From Halorussus rarus (GTDB lineage: Archaea; Halobacteriota; Halobacteria; Halobacteriales; Haladaptataceae), in assembly GCF_003369835.1 (NCBI RefSeq), contig NZ_QPMJ01000001.1, forward strand, positions 434,001 to 498,000: a DNA stretch of 64,000 nucleotides, given 5' to 3'. Within the stretch, counting starts at the first letter, position 1. Each line of letters begins with the position of its first letter. Below are positions 41,334 through 49,721 of the stretch, one piece after another. The notes under the pieces were generated by a model. That model searched no databases. It was not told where the DNA came from and saw nothing but the letters and a program-made list of their open reading frames with translations. The translations under genes were made by a program, and so were the position numbers.

Positions 41334-42458
41334 ATGGAACCGACGTCGAGACGAGCGTTCGTATCCGCGATGGCGGCCGCCGTCGGCGGGCTGTCGGGGT
41401 GTCTCGGCGGTGCGACCCCGCAGCCGCCGTCGGACCGGGACGAAGGGGAGTCGGCACAGCCCGCGACCACGACGGGAGAACGAATGGGAGGAGTCCCGGT
41501 CCGCAGCACGGCGCTGCCGGTCGAGTACGAGCTCGGGGCGCTCCGCGACGAGGTGCTGTCCGGTGGCCCGCCCAAGGACGGCATCCCCTCGATCGACGAG
41601 CCCACGTTCTGGGGCGTCGACAGAGCCGACCGGGAGCTTCGCGACCGGGACGTCGTCTTCGGGCTGGTCCGTAACGGCGAGGTGAAAGCGTACCCGCAGC
41701 GGATTCTGGTCCACCACGAGATCGTCAACGACGTCGTGGGCGAGCAGCCGGTGGCGGTGACCTACTGCCCGCTGACCGGGACGGCGATGGGGTTCCGCCG
41801 GGGCGAGACCACGTTCGGCGTCTCGGGCGAGCTGCTGAACAACAACCTCGTGATGTACGACCGCGCGACCGACAGCCGCTGGCCCCAGGTGCTCGCGACG
41901 GCCATCTCCGGCGAGTTCGAGGGGAAGTCGCTGCAGGAGTTCCGGCTGGTCTGGACGACCTGGCGGAAGTGGAGGACGGCCCACCCCGAGACGAGGGTCC
42001 TCTCGACCGACACCGACGCGCTCCGCGACTACGGCAACGACCCCTACGGCTCGTACGTACCGGACCCCGCGGGCTACTACTCGCGGGACGCGACGCTGTT
42101 CCCGCCGCTCGGCCGCGACGACCGCCTGCCGAACAAGGCGGTGGTCGTGGGGGTTCGCACCGGGGACGGGCGCCTCGCGGTCGAGAAGTCCGCGCTGCGG
42201 GAGGCGGGTCTCCTGTCGGGATCGGCGGGGTCGGACGACGAGTCGACCCACCTGGCAGTCTACGACCCGACCCTCGACACGGCGTACGTCTACCGGAACC
42301 CGGACGACGCAGCCTTCGACTACCGGGACGGTCGGGCGGTCGCCGCCGACGGCACCAGCCACGTTCCGGCGGACCTGCCGCTCGACCGGGTGTACGCCTT
42401 CGACGCGATGTGGTTGGCGTGGGCTGGCTTCTACCCGAGCACGGGGCTGGTGACCTGA
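41334..42458 (+). CDS. DUF3179 domain Tat lipoprotein, 374 aa
   Basis: The signal SRRAFVSAMAAAVGGLSGC has twin Arg and a lipobox, placing the protein outside the membrane. The DUF3179 domain is recognised by AYPQRILVHHEIVNDVVGEQPVAVTYCPLTGTAMGFRR, DSRWPQVLATAISGEFEGKSLQEF and PNKAVVVGV. The conserved YCPLTG Cys and the HHE His/Glu could bind metal or a cofactor, but the biochemical role of the family is not established. The next gene starts one base inside its stop (TGATG). Confidence 0.9.
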   Translation: MEPTSRRAFVSAMAAAVGGLSGCLGGATPQPPSDRDEGESAQPATTTGERMGGVPVRSTALPVEYELGALRDEVLSGGPPKDGIPSIDEPTFWGVDRADRELRDRDVVFGLVRNGEVKAYPQRILVHHEIVNDVVGEQPVAVTYCPLTGTAMGFRRGETTFGVSGELLNNNLVMYDRATDSRWPQVLATAISGEFEGKSLQEFRLVWTTWRKWRTAHPETRVLSTDTDALRDYGNDPYGSYVPDPAGYYSRDATLFPPLGRDDRLPNKAVVVGVRTGDGRLAVEKSALREAGLLSGSAGSDDESTHLAVYDPTLDTAYVYRNPDDAAFDYRDGRAVAADGTSHVPADLPLDRVYAFDAMWLAWAGFYPSTGLVT

Positions 42459-43054
42459 TGGCGGCCGAGACGGTCGCGGGCGGGCCGGTGGGGCGCACCG
42501 TCGCCAGCACCGGGTTCGCCCTCCGGGCGGCGCTCGGCCGGCGCGACGGTCGGGCGGTGTTCGCGAGCGTCACGGTCCTCTATCTCGTGGCGTACCTCTG
42601 GTTCAGCGACCTGCTGAACCTCGGGAACGACGGGGTCGGACTGACGGTGGCCGGCGATCCGCTCGGACGGTTCTTCGAACTGGCCAACGGCGCGCTGTCG
42701 TTCGAGCCGGTGGCGCTCGTCGAGTTCGGGCTCGGAACCTACCTGTTCTCGCTGAACACGGTCCTCGGGCTGGGCGTCGCGGTGCTCGTCGGCCTCAACC
42801 TCGCGGTGACGTACCTCGCGTGGCGGCAGCCGGCGGCCTGCGGCATCGGGACGTCGTCAACGGGGGTGCTCGCCGGGGTTCCGGCGCTGCTCTCCGGGGC
42901 GGCCTGCTGCGGCTCGGTCGTCCTCATCGTCTTCGGGATTCAGGCCTCCAGCACGCTGCTGACCGCGTTCGAGTGGCTGATTCCGTCCGCGGTGGTCCTG
43001 CTGGTCGGGAGCCTGCTCTGGATCGGTCGGCAGGTCGAACCGGCGCTCGCGTAG
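42458..43054 (+). CDS. Multi-helix membrane protein coupled to DUF3179 gene, 198 aa
   Basis: Four or five hydrophobic helices are predicted by eye: about 35-55, 88-112 (SLNTVLGLGVAVLVGLNLAVTYLAW), 125-150 and 165-188. A short CG...AACCG cysteine pattern (ACGIGTSSTG, GAACCGSVVL) lies at the third helix and may bind metal or a thiol. It overlaps the DUF3179 gene stop, so the two probably work together at the membrane. No firm family assignment. Confidence 0.78.
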   Translation: MAAETVAGGPVGRTVASTGFALRAALGRRDGRAVFASVTVLYLVAYLWFSDLLNLGNDGVGLTVAGDPLGRFFELANGALSFEPVALVEFGLGTYLFSLNTVLGLGVAVLVGLNLAVTYLAWRQPAACGIGTSSTGVLAGVPALLSGAACCGSVVLIVFGIQASSTLLTAFEWLIPSAVVLLVGSLLWIGRQVEPALA

Positions 43055-43149
43055 CGGGCGGTCCGGAGCGGGGTGCGTCGGTCGACGAACCGGGGTGCAG
43101 GCCGTTCCTCGGGACGAGGGCGCGGCCCGAGACCGACGACCGGCCGGGC

Positions 43150-43908
43150 CTACTCCGAGCGACCGTCCCCGACGTACCGGACGTCGACCCGACTCCGGAG
43201 TCGCCCGGCCAGCGCGAGGCCGACCAGCGGACTGCCCCACCGCAGGATGTCGGCGAGGAGCAGTTCCACGTTGAGCCGGTCGGTGTGTCCGGCGGCGTAC
43301 ACACGGTAGTAGGTGTTGTCGCCCAGTCGCACGGGCGTCTCCGGCACGTCGACCTCGCGGTGGGCCGTCCCGACGCCGGTCCTGGCGGCTTCCCTGACGG
43401 CCGGGCGGACGTCCTCGGCCGAGACCGACACCCGTTGGAGCGCGTCGCCGGCCGACGCCGGCTCGAGCGCGAGGTCGACGCGGTACATCCCGTCGCTGTT
43501 CTCCGCGGAGCGATTGGCCACGTAGCTCGTCTCGTACGTCGTTCCGTTCACGATTGCGTACTCGTAGTGGTCGACTGTCGGGAGTCTCGACGGTCCGGGC
43601 GTGCTGGACGCGATTCCCGTCGGCACGGTGTGGTTCCGGGCGAGGTACCGCTCGAAGTAGCAGCCCCGCGAGTGTGCGAAATCACCTGTACACGCGACGT
43701 CGGCGCTGATGGGGCCGCGGACCGGCGGGTCCGAGTCGTTCGCGTACGCGATGGTCCCGTCGGACGCGGTGACGCGAGCGCTCTCGTAGCGGTAGGTCGG
43801 GTCGCCGAAGTGGGCCAGCGGCGCCCAGATCGGTCCGGCGAGCAGCGCGAGCGCGACAACTGCGAGGAGGGCGTCGCGGCGCTTCGGGGAGAGGAGGGCG
43901 GGGGCCAT
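43150..43908 (-). CDS. Membrane-anchored extracellular protein, 252 aa
   Basis: There is one N-terminal TM helix (about 12-30, LLAVVALALLAGPIWAPL), then a soluble part with Cys residues (VACTGDFAHSRGCYFERYL) and Asn-x-Ser/Thr sites (NGTT, NRS), then a second hydrophobic segment near 220-235. This suggests a surface protein held at both ends. The ATG at 43908 is preferred over one 27 nt upstream. Function is not recognised. Confidence 0.7.
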   Translation of the reverse strand: MAPALLSPKRRDALLAVVALALLAGPIWAPLAHFGDPTYRYESARVTASDGTIAYANDSDPPVRGPISADVACTGDFAHSRGCYFERYLARNHTVPTGIASSTPGPSRLPTVDHYEYAIVNGTTYETSYVANRSAENSDGMYRVDLALEPASAGDALQRVSVSAEDVRPAVREAARTGVGTAHREVDVPETPVRLGDNTYYRVYAAGHTDRLNVELLLADILRWGSPLVGLALAGRLRSRVDVRYVGDGRSE

Positions 43909-44002
43909 ACTCGTAGCCGGCGAGCCGCGGACCAAAACTGTAACGCTATCGGGGAGTCGGGTAGGCTGCCGAGAACAGAGATACCGTCAGGATGCGACGA
44001 AG

Positions 44003-45241
44003 CTACGCTTCGTCGAACAACTCCTCGCCCTCGACCATGTGCTCCTCGACCGTGTCCATGTCGAGGGTCACGCCGAGGCCGGGCTCCTCCGGGACCGTGA
44101 TGTGGCCGTCCTCGATGACGTCCTCCTCGACGAGGTCCTCCCACCAGCCCAGCTGGTAGCTGTGGTACTCGACCGCCAGCGAGTTCGGGATGGCCGCGCC
44201 GACGTGGGCCGACGCCATCGTGGCGACCGGCGAGGAGACGTTGTGCATCGCGACCGGGATGTAGTAGGTGTCAGCCATGTCCGCTATCTTGCGGGTCTCG
44301 CGCATCCCGCCGGTCTTGGGCATGTCGGGCGCGACGATGTCGACCGCCTGCTCCTCGACCAGCCGGCGCTGGCCGTGCTTTCGGTAGACGTTCTCGCCCG
44401 CGGCGATGGGCGTGGTCGTCGAGTGGGTGACGTTGGCCTGGACGTCGAGGTTCTCCGGCGGGACCGGGTCCTCTAGCCACCAGATGTCGTACTCCTCGAG
44501 GGCGCTCGCGAGGCGCTTCGCGCTGCCCGCCGAGAAGGTCCAGTGGCAGTCGAAGGCGACGTCGGCCCGGTCGCCGACGGCCTCGGTGACGGCCTCGACG
44601 ATCTCGACCTTGTGGTCGATCTCTGGGTTGCGGAGGTGGCGGTTCGCGCGGTCCTTCTCGTGGCCCGAGGGCACGTCGAGGTCGAACTTCAGTGCGTCGT
44701 AGCCCAGCTCCTCGACCACGCGCTCGGCCTCCGCGGCGTTCGACTCGGGGTCGGCCTCCTCGCCGGCGTGGCAGTCGCAGTACACCCGGACCTGGTCGCG
44801 GTACTTCCCGCCGAGCAGCTGGTAGGCGGGGACGTCGAGCAGCTTGCCCGCGACGTCGTGGAGCGCGATCTCGATGCCCGAGATGGCGGTGACGGTCACG
44901 CCCTGGATCGAGCCCTCGCCGGACATCTTCTGGATCAGGTGCTCGTAGAGCCGGTCGATGTCCAGGGGGTTCTCGCCGACCACGAACGGCTTCATCCGCT
45001 CGACGAGTTCGGGTACGCCCGCGCCCCAGTAGGCCTCGCCGGTCCCCACGACGCCGGCGTCGGTGTAGACGCGGACGAGCGTCCACGGGAAGTTGCCGTC
45101 GACCATCGTGGTCTGAACGTCGGTGATCTCTACGTCCCGGCCCCCGCCGCGCGCTCCGGTGGCCTCCATCGTCTCCGCCGAGAGGTCCCGCATGGTGTAC
45201 TCGGCGTTCGGGTCGTGGAGCGACTCGTAGTTACGAACCAT
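44003..45241 (-). CDS. D-gluconate dehydratase (mandelate racemase/enolase superfamily), 412 aa
   Basis: This matches the haloarchaeal gluconate dehydratase of the semi-phosphorylative Entner-Doudoroff pathway, which turns gluconate into 2-keto-3-deoxygluconate. The opening MVRNYESLHDPNAEYTMRDLSAE followed by DVQTTMVDGNFPW is characteristic. Enolase-superfamily ligands are Asp in VAFDCHWTFS, Glu in WWLEDPVPPEN and Glu in AAGENVY, with His in VAMHNVSSP as a catalytic candidate. The KD(P)G aldolase gene is 400 bp upstream on the same strand. A galactonate- or xylonate-dehydratase relative is the main alternative. Confidence 0.88.
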   Translation of the reverse strand: MVRNYESLHDPNAEYTMRDLSAETMEATGARGGGRDVEITDVQTTMVDGNFPWTLVRVYTDAGVVGTGEAYWGAGVPELVERMKPFVVGENPLDIDRLYEHLIQKMSGEGSIQGVTVTAISGIEIALHDVAGKLLDVPAYQLLGGKYRDQVRVYCDCHAGEEADPESNAAEAERVVEELGYDALKFDLDVPSGHEKDRANRHLRNPEIDHKVEIVEAVTEAVGDRADVAFDCHWTFSAGSAKRLASALEEYDIWWLEDPVPPENLDVQANVTHSTTTPIAAGENVYRKHGQRRLVEEQAVDIVAPDMPKTGGMRETRKIADMADTYYIPVAMHNVSSPVATMASAHVGAAIPNSLAVEYHSYQLGWWEDLVEEDVIEDGHITVPEEPGLGVTLDMDTVEEHMVEGEELFDEA

Positions 45242-45250
45242 GCGAAATGG

Positions 45251-45454
45251 TTACTCCGGAGAGAGTAAAAGTTTGAATGGTCCGGCGCTCCGGCCGGCCG
45301 CGAGCGCGGGGCCCAGGACCAACTGGACGCCGACCGCGACCAGTACCGTCGCGAACGGGACGCAGTGGACGCTCAGCGCGCCGAGCGCGCCGACCGCCCA
45401 GAACTGTCCGCCGAGTGCGGTGCGCTTGTTGAGTGGAGGGATGGTGCAGTTCAT
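45251..45454 (-). CDS. Possible small membrane protein, 67 aa
   Basis: A single ORF with a strongly hydrophobic stretch (WAVGALGALSVHCVPFATVLVAVGVQLVLGPALAA, about 19-53) between short polar ends. It ends 9 nt before the dehydratase ATG and overlaps its promoter. Start ATG at 45454; TATA-like sequence about 75 nt further up. No family is recognised and it could be chance, but the composition is membrane-like rather than a high-GC shadow. Confidence 0.4.
   Translation of the reverse strand: MNCTIPPLNKRTALGGQFWAVGALGALSVHCVPFATVLVAVGVQLVLGPALAAGRSAGPFKLLLSPE
45262..45272 (-). promoter_or_regulatory. Core promoter of gluconate dehydratase
   Basis: AAACTTTTACT on the minus strand lies 21-31 nt before the ATG and contains the TTTACTC string also found near gdh and kdgA. 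Confidence 0.45.
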
Positions 45455-45637
45455 GAGTGACCTTCGTGACGAGCGACAGCCTCCGCGGTCGCGGGGCCGA
45501 GCCGCGTCCGCCCGACTCGACTCGTGTGATAACTATTAGCACACCAGGGCATTAAACCCTCCGACTGTTCGGCCGAAATCATGCGGAACCGAGCGGAACG
45601 AACCGGAAAACAAAAGGAAGACGGGCGGGTCCGCGAG

Positions 45638-46558
45638 TCAGAGCAGGCCGAGGTCCGAGAGGTCGTCCCGGAGCTGTTCGCGGTCCTCGTCGTCCATCGT
45701 CCGGAGCGGGCTCCGGAGCGGCCCGACGTCGAACCCGACGTCCCGGAGGCCGAGCGCGGTCTTGACCCCCGCCATGTACGGGCCGCGCTTCAGGGCCGAC
45801 CGCACGTCGTACACCTCGCTCTGGAGCCGGCGGGCGCGCTCCTCGTCGCCCTCGTCGTAGGCGTCGTAGAGGTCCGCGACCAGTTCCGGGAAGGCGTTGG
45901 CGACCGCGCTCACCAGCCCCGCGCAGCCGACCTCCAGGCCGGGGAACAGCAGCGAGTCCGACCCCGCGAGGAACGTGAGTTCCGGGTGGGCGTCGATGGC
46001 CTGGCCGAGCCACGGCACGTCCTTGCTGGAGTCCTTGAGCCCGACCAGGTTGTCGATGTCGGCGAGCGCGTCGAGCGTCTCCAGCGACAGCGAGTTGCCG
46101 GTCTTGCTCGGGATGTGGTAGACGTACACGGGGAGGTCGACCGCCTCGGCGACCCGCCGGTAGTGGGCGACCGCCGCGTCGTGGTCGAGCGGGTAGTAGT
46201 ACGGGGTGACGACCACGACGCCGTCGGCGCCGACCCGCTCGGCGTGCCGGGCGTGGGCCTCCGTCTCGCGCGTGCTGGGTGCGCCGACGCCCGCGATGAC
46301 CGGGACGTCGCCGTCGATCTCCCCGACCACGGCCTCGACCACGCCCTCGCGCTCGTCGGGGGTCAGCAGCGGGAACTCGCCGTTGGTCCCGAGCGGGAAG
46401 ACGCCGTGGGCGCCCCGGTCCGCGACGAAGCGGGCGTGGGCCGCGGTCGCCTCGTAGTCGACCGATTCGTCCGCGTCGAACGCCGTGACGGTCGGCGGGA
46501 CGACCCCGTGCAGACCGACGGGGTCGTCGCTACCGGGCGCCGGTGCGTTGTTCACCAT
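45638..46558 (-). CDS. kdgA: 2-keto-3-deoxy-(6-phospho)gluconate aldolase, DHDPS family, 306 aa
   Basis: A Schiff-base aldolase of the dihydrodipicolinate synthase superfamily that cleaves KDG or KDPG to pyruvate and a triose. Features are GVFPLGTNGEFPLLTPDE, TPYYYPLDHDAAV, the Tyr in VYVYHIPSKTG, and the Schiff-base Lys in LVGLKDSSKD. The gluconate dehydratase gene follows on the same strand, and glucose dehydrogenase with gfcR lies about 5 kb away. DapA is unlikely because the gene neighbours are all sugar-acid enzymes. Confidence 0.9.
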   Translation of the reverse strand: MVNNAPAPGSDDPVGLHGVVPPTVTAFDADESVDYEATAAHARFVADRGAHGVFPLGTNGEFPLLTPDEREGVVEAVVGEIDGDVPVIAGVGAPSTRETEAHARHAERVGADGVVVVTPYYYPLDHDAAVAHYRRVAEAVDLPVYVYHIPSKTGNSLSLETLDALADIDNLVGLKDSSKDVPWLGQAIDAHPELTFLAGSDSLLFPGLEVGCAGLVSAVANAFPELVADLYDAYDEGDEERARRLQSEVYDVRSALKRGPYMAGVKTALGLRDVGFDVGPLRSPLRTMDDEDREQLRDDLSDLGLL

Positions 46559-46620
46559 GCCGGGAAAGTGGCGGGCCGCGTCCTTAAGCGATTCCGTCCC
46601 GGCAGGACTATTTCGCGTGT

Positions 46621-46634
46621 GAGTAAACTTTTAG
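46621..46634. promoter_or_regulatory. Shared promoter region between kdgA and the MoaD-like gene
   Basis: On the plus strand AAACTTTTAG lies 25-34 nt before the ATG at 46659. On the minus strand the overlapping TTTACTC lies about 63-69 nt before kdgA, whose own TATA (CTTAAGG) is at 46582-46588. Confidence 0.35.
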
Positions 46635-46658
46635 TCCCTGGGGTCACGATGAAGGTGT

Positions 46659-46931
46659 ATGAACGTCACCGTGGAACTCACCGGCACTCTCGTCGCCCGC
46701 ACCGGCACGCGCAAGGCCCGCGTGGCGGTGCCCGACGACGCGACGGTCGCGGACGTGGTGGACGCACTCGCCGACCAGTACGGCCCGCAGGTCCGCGCTG
46801 GAGTCCTGGACGGCCAGCGCCTCCGCTCGGACACCGTGGTCGTCCGCGAGTCGTTCGACTCGACCGAGACGCTCTCGACGGGGAGCCCCCTGGAGAACGG
46901 CGATACGGTCCGGTTCCGACTGAACGTCTGA
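46659..46931 (+). CDS. MoaD/ThiS-like beta-grasp protein lacking the C-terminal Gly-Gly, 90 aa
   Basis: The beta-grasp pattern (NVTVELTGTLVARTGTRKARVAV, TVADVVDALADQYG, NGDTVRFRLNV) matches MoaD, ThiS and the archaeal small modifiers (SAMPs). Those proteins end in Gly-Gly, which is adenylated by an E1-like enzyme. This one stops at RLNV with no Gly-Gly, so it should not be conjugated or carry sulfur by the normal route. The stop is clean and no frameshift restoring GG is visible. It is divergent from kdgA. Confidence 0.8.
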   Translation: MNVTVELTGTLVARTGTRKARVAVPDDATVADVVDALADQYGPQVRAGVLDGQRLRSDTVVVRESFDSTETLSTGSPLENGDTVRFRLNV

Positions 46932-47043
46932 AACTGGCCATTCTTCGTTTCTGGGTTCTCTCCCCCGACCTCTTTCGTCGCTTCTCTGTCGAGCGTCGAC
47001 GACCGCAAGAGCGACTGGTTCACCTCGACCCCGGCGCGCGCCG

Positions 47044-47195
47044 GCGCGACCTCGTGTCGCGCCGAGTCGCGCGAGGGACGAGCATCGCAGGGAGGAGCGA
47101 AGTGACGACCGAGAAGCGCAGGCGGTTGGGGAGGCGTGAGGCTGTCGCGGTGCCGTGCGGTTGCGGTACATAGGTGACGGCAGTAGCTAGCTTCT
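47044..47195 (+). repeat. GC-rich dispersed repeat, copy R1
   Basis: Blocks in order: GCGCGACCTC, CGCGCGAGGGACGA, GGTTGGGGAGGCGTGAGGC, GGTTGCGGT and GTGACGGCAGTAGCTAGCT. The last 19-mer occurs again, inverted, at 48690-48711. It fills most of the 328-bp gap between the MoaD-like gene and the HAD gene. Confidence 0.75.
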
Positions 47196-47259
47196 ACGGT
47201 GCTTCATTGGAGTTGTAACCGAAATTCTCCACAACCACAAAAATCGCTGCACGAGCCCC

Positions 47260-48567
47260 TCATCCCAGGTTCGCCAGCCGGTTCAGCGCGAAGATTGTCC
47301 GGAGCACGTCGCCGGCCTTGCCGCGGTCGAACACCAGCTCGTCCGTGCGAATCACGTGGTCGAGCACGTCGCGGGAGGCGTGCTCCGGGGCGGCCGCGAT
47401 GCCCGCGTCGTTTTCCGCGACCCACTCCATCACCCGGAGGTCGCTCTTGCTGTCGCCCAGCACCGCCGCGAAGGGGTCGTCGATGCCCAGCACCTCGAAG
47501 GCGGCCTCGACGCCGACGACCTTGTTGAGTTCGAGGCTCCCGATCTCGGCGGCGTCGGCCTCGTAGTAGGCCACGTCGATGCGCTCGAAGGTGTCTTGAA
47601 TCGGGTCGGGCACGTCCTCGGGCCCACAGTCGGGCGTCTCGCCCTCGCGTTCGAGCACGCCGCGGATCTCGGGGTCCTGCTCGACGTAGTAGGCCCGCGC
47701 CCAGTCGCCGGCGCGGTCTCCGGCTACCGAGTCGTCCCCGGCGCTCTCGTTCGGGTCTGCGTCCGCGCTCGGAGTGGCTTCCCCGTCACCGGCCTCCGCC
47801 GCGACCGCGTCGCCGAGCAGGTCGAGTTCGTACACCAGCGCGCGGTCGATGACCGCGCGGGCGTCGTCGCTGCCGGTCTCGAAGTTGGGCTTCATGGTGA
47901 CGTTGAACTCGTTGCCCTGGAGGTGACACCCCCGGCGCAGTTCCTCGGGGGCCTCCGAGAGCACCCGGGAGCGCACCGCGTCGAAGATGGCCCGGACGTC
48001 GTCGTCGAGGTCGTCGTAGAGCAGGCGCTTGGTGTCCGCGCCGTGGCCGGGCGTGAACACCCCGGTGCCGGCCTCGTAGACCACCGAGAGGTCCCCGGAG
48101 TGGACGATCTCGTTGCCCAGTCCCTGGATGAGAAAGCCCTTGACGTTCTCGAGGGTCTGGCCGGTGCAGACCACGATGGGCGTGCCGGCCTCGTGGAACT
48201 CGGTCAGCAGGTGGAGCGTCTCGCGGGGGATCTCGTTGTCGGTGCCGCCGGCCGAGCGCAGGGTCTCGTCGACGTCGAGCACCAGCACGTTCACACCGCG
48301 GTCGTGCTTGGCGTGGAGGTCGAGCGCGGTGAACGCCTGGTCGCGCGTGGCCCGCGCCGCGAGCTCGCAGAAGGTCTCGCCCGTCGCGGAGAACGCCTCT
48401 CGAATCTCGGTCTTCCGGTCGTCGAGTTCGTCGCCGACCTCCTGCCAGTGCTCGAGGGCGACCCGCGAGTCGACCGGCGGGAACAGGTCCACGAAGTCCT
48501 GGAGCGCCCGGAGGGTCGCCGCGTCGAACTCGTCGTAGAGTCGATAGAGCTGGTCGTACCGCTCCAT
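47260..48567 (-). CDS. HAD-superfamily hydrolase, 435 aa
   Basis: The HAD active site is LVLDVDETLRS with nucleophile Asp98 and general acid Asp100. Motif II is IVVCTGQTLENV and the C-terminal metal motif is AVLGDSKSDLRVMEW. An N-terminal helical region (1-90) and a cap insertion with an acidic Ser/Asp-rich loop (about 255-290) make it longer than typical. It resembles sugar-phosphatase-like HADs, but the substrate is not assigned. It lies between two inverted repeats. Confidence 0.85.
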   Translation of the reverse strand: MERYDQLYRLYDEFDAATLRALQDFVDLFPPVDSRVALEHWQEVGDELDDRKTEIREAFSATGETFCELAARATRDQAFTALDLHAKHDRGVNVLVLDVDETLRSAGGTDNEIPRETLHLLTEFHEAGTPIVVCTGQTLENVKGFLIQGLGNEIVHSGDLSVVYEAGTGVFTPGHGADTKRLLYDDLDDDVRAIFDAVRSRVLSEAPEELRRGCHLQGNEFNVTMKPNFETGSDDARAVIDRALVYELDLLGDAVAAEAGDGEATPSADADPNESAGDDSVAGDRAGDWARAYYVEQDPEIRGVLEREGETPDCGPEDVPDPIQDTFERIDVAYYEADAAEIGSLELNKVVGVEAAFEVLGIDDPFAAVLGDSKSDLRVMEWVAENDAGIAAAPEHASRDVLDHVIRTDELVFDRGKAGDVLRTIFALNRLANLG

Positions 48568-48689
48568 GCCGGCAGTGGGTCGCTCGCGGGGATAAAGGGC
48601 GGGGGTCGGTGTGAAAAACGGGTAGAGACATTCTTCTTGAGCTTCGGACACGATTTCTGGCTCTGAATTAAAGTGGATGTTGGGCAGGA

Positions 48690-48840
48690 GCTAGCTACTG
48701 CCGTCACCGATGAGTTTCCGCACAGCACCGCAACCGCGGGCCTCACCCCTCCCCAGCCTCGGCGGTCGCAGCAACGCGACCGCCTCCCTCGCGCGGCGTG
48801 GCGGACCCCGAGGGGCCGCCGTGGGAGCAAGCTCCCACGA
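48690..48840 (-). repeat. GC-rich dispersed repeat, copy R2 (inverted)
   Basis: Reading on the minus strand: CGCGCGAGGGA, GAGGCTGGGGAGGGGTGAGGC, GGTTGCGGTGCTGTGCGG and GTGACGGCAGTAGCTAGCT, the same order as R1. Its 5' side includes a perfect hairpin, CGTGGGAGC-AA-GCTCCCACG, at 48820-48839. Otherwise the 380-bp gap 48568-48948 holds no gene. Confidence 0.75.
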
Positions 48841-48948
48841 GCCTGCACTCGCTCCGCTCGTGCAGACGCCAGCGCGCGCCGACCGCTGTCTGCCCCGGAT
48901 GCTACTGGAGCGACTCGTCTCTCGAAAAGAGTCCACGTCCGCTTCCAC

Positions 48949-49089
48949 TCACCGCACCCGGTCGAACACCGTGCAGTCGCACCGGCGACACGTCCGGCGG
49001 TTGAACCGGTAGGTCTTCCCGCAGTCGTGACACCGCCACGTCGGCCGGAGCACGTCGAGCTTCGCGTCGAGGGCTTCGGGGAGTTCCAT
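48949..49089 (-). CDS. Small zinc-ribbon protein, 46 aa
   Basis: The peptide starts MELPEALDAKLDVLRPTWRC. It has a C-x2-C pair in WRCHDCGKTYRF and a second in TCRRCDCTVF, making one zinc ribbon, with many Arg residues that could contact nucleic acid. Start ATG at 49089, stop at 48949. It is too short for default gene finders but has a strong zinc-binding pattern. Function unknown. Confidence 0.7.
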   Translation of the reverse strand: MELPEALDAKLDVLRPTWRCHDCGKTYRFNRRTCRRCDCTVFDRVR

Positions 49090-49169
49090 GCCAGTCCCAC
49101 GCACCGAGCCGCTAAATCCCTGACGCGTCGCTCAGTCGCCACGTCGGCGTCCGAGCGCCGGAATCGGAC

Positions 49170-49580
49170 TCAGGACTTCTCCTCCGGGACGGCTGTCTCG
49201 GCCGCTTCGAGTCGGTCGACCCTGTCGCGGAGGTCGACGTAGTAGTCGTCGCGCTGGGTCCACAGGTAGCCCACTGCGAGTCCCACTGCGACGGCGGTCA
49301 GCGGTTCGCCCAGCGCGAGCCACGTCAGCCCGGTCAGCGCGACGCCCGCGGTCCACTCGACGGCCCGCCCGACCCGACCGAGTCGGAACCGGACCAGCCG
49401 CACTTCCAAGTCCGGCGGGGCGAGCCCTTGGAGCACGAGGACCAGTCCGGCGAACAGCACGACCGCGAACGGCACCAGGTGGACCGGATTCCCCACGTCG
49501 ACGCGGAGCCGCAGCAGCGCGACCAGGTAGGCGACGGCGGCCGCGCCGGCGAGCGCGTCCCACTCCGAGAGCGAGGACAT
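49170..49580 (-). CDS. Small membrane protein with C-terminal helix, 136 aa
   Basis: Four short hydrophobic helices (about 8-24, 34-52, 75-92 and 95-108) are followed by a charged C-terminal helix (DLRDRVDRLEAAETAVPEE). Conserved family not recognised. The ATG at 49580 is the only good start; the long upstream frame is the shadow of the next gene. Confidence 0.72.
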   Translation of the reverse strand: MSSLSEWDALAGAAAVAYLVALLRLRVDVGNPVHLVPFAVVLFAGLVLVLQGLAPPDLEVRLVRFRLGRVGRAVEWTAGVALTGLTWLALGEPLTAVAVGLAVGYLWTQRDDYYVDLRDRVDRLEAAETAVPEEKS

Positions 49581-49721
49581 TGGACGTGGACGAAACGACG
49601 CTCGGAGTGTTAATTCTTCGGTGCTGACGGTTCGATCGCCTCGGAGACCCGTCGGTCCCCGCCGACCCCGCGTCACTCGCCAGTCGCCGCACCTTAGGCC
49701 CCCGACCTCCGAGGCACGGGT

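Noticed and set aside
45638-46558. Annotating the DHDPS-family gene as dapA
   Set aside because: The neighbours are the gluconate dehydratase and, a few kb away, glucose dehydrogenase and gfcR; the KD(P)G aldolase role fits the pathway.
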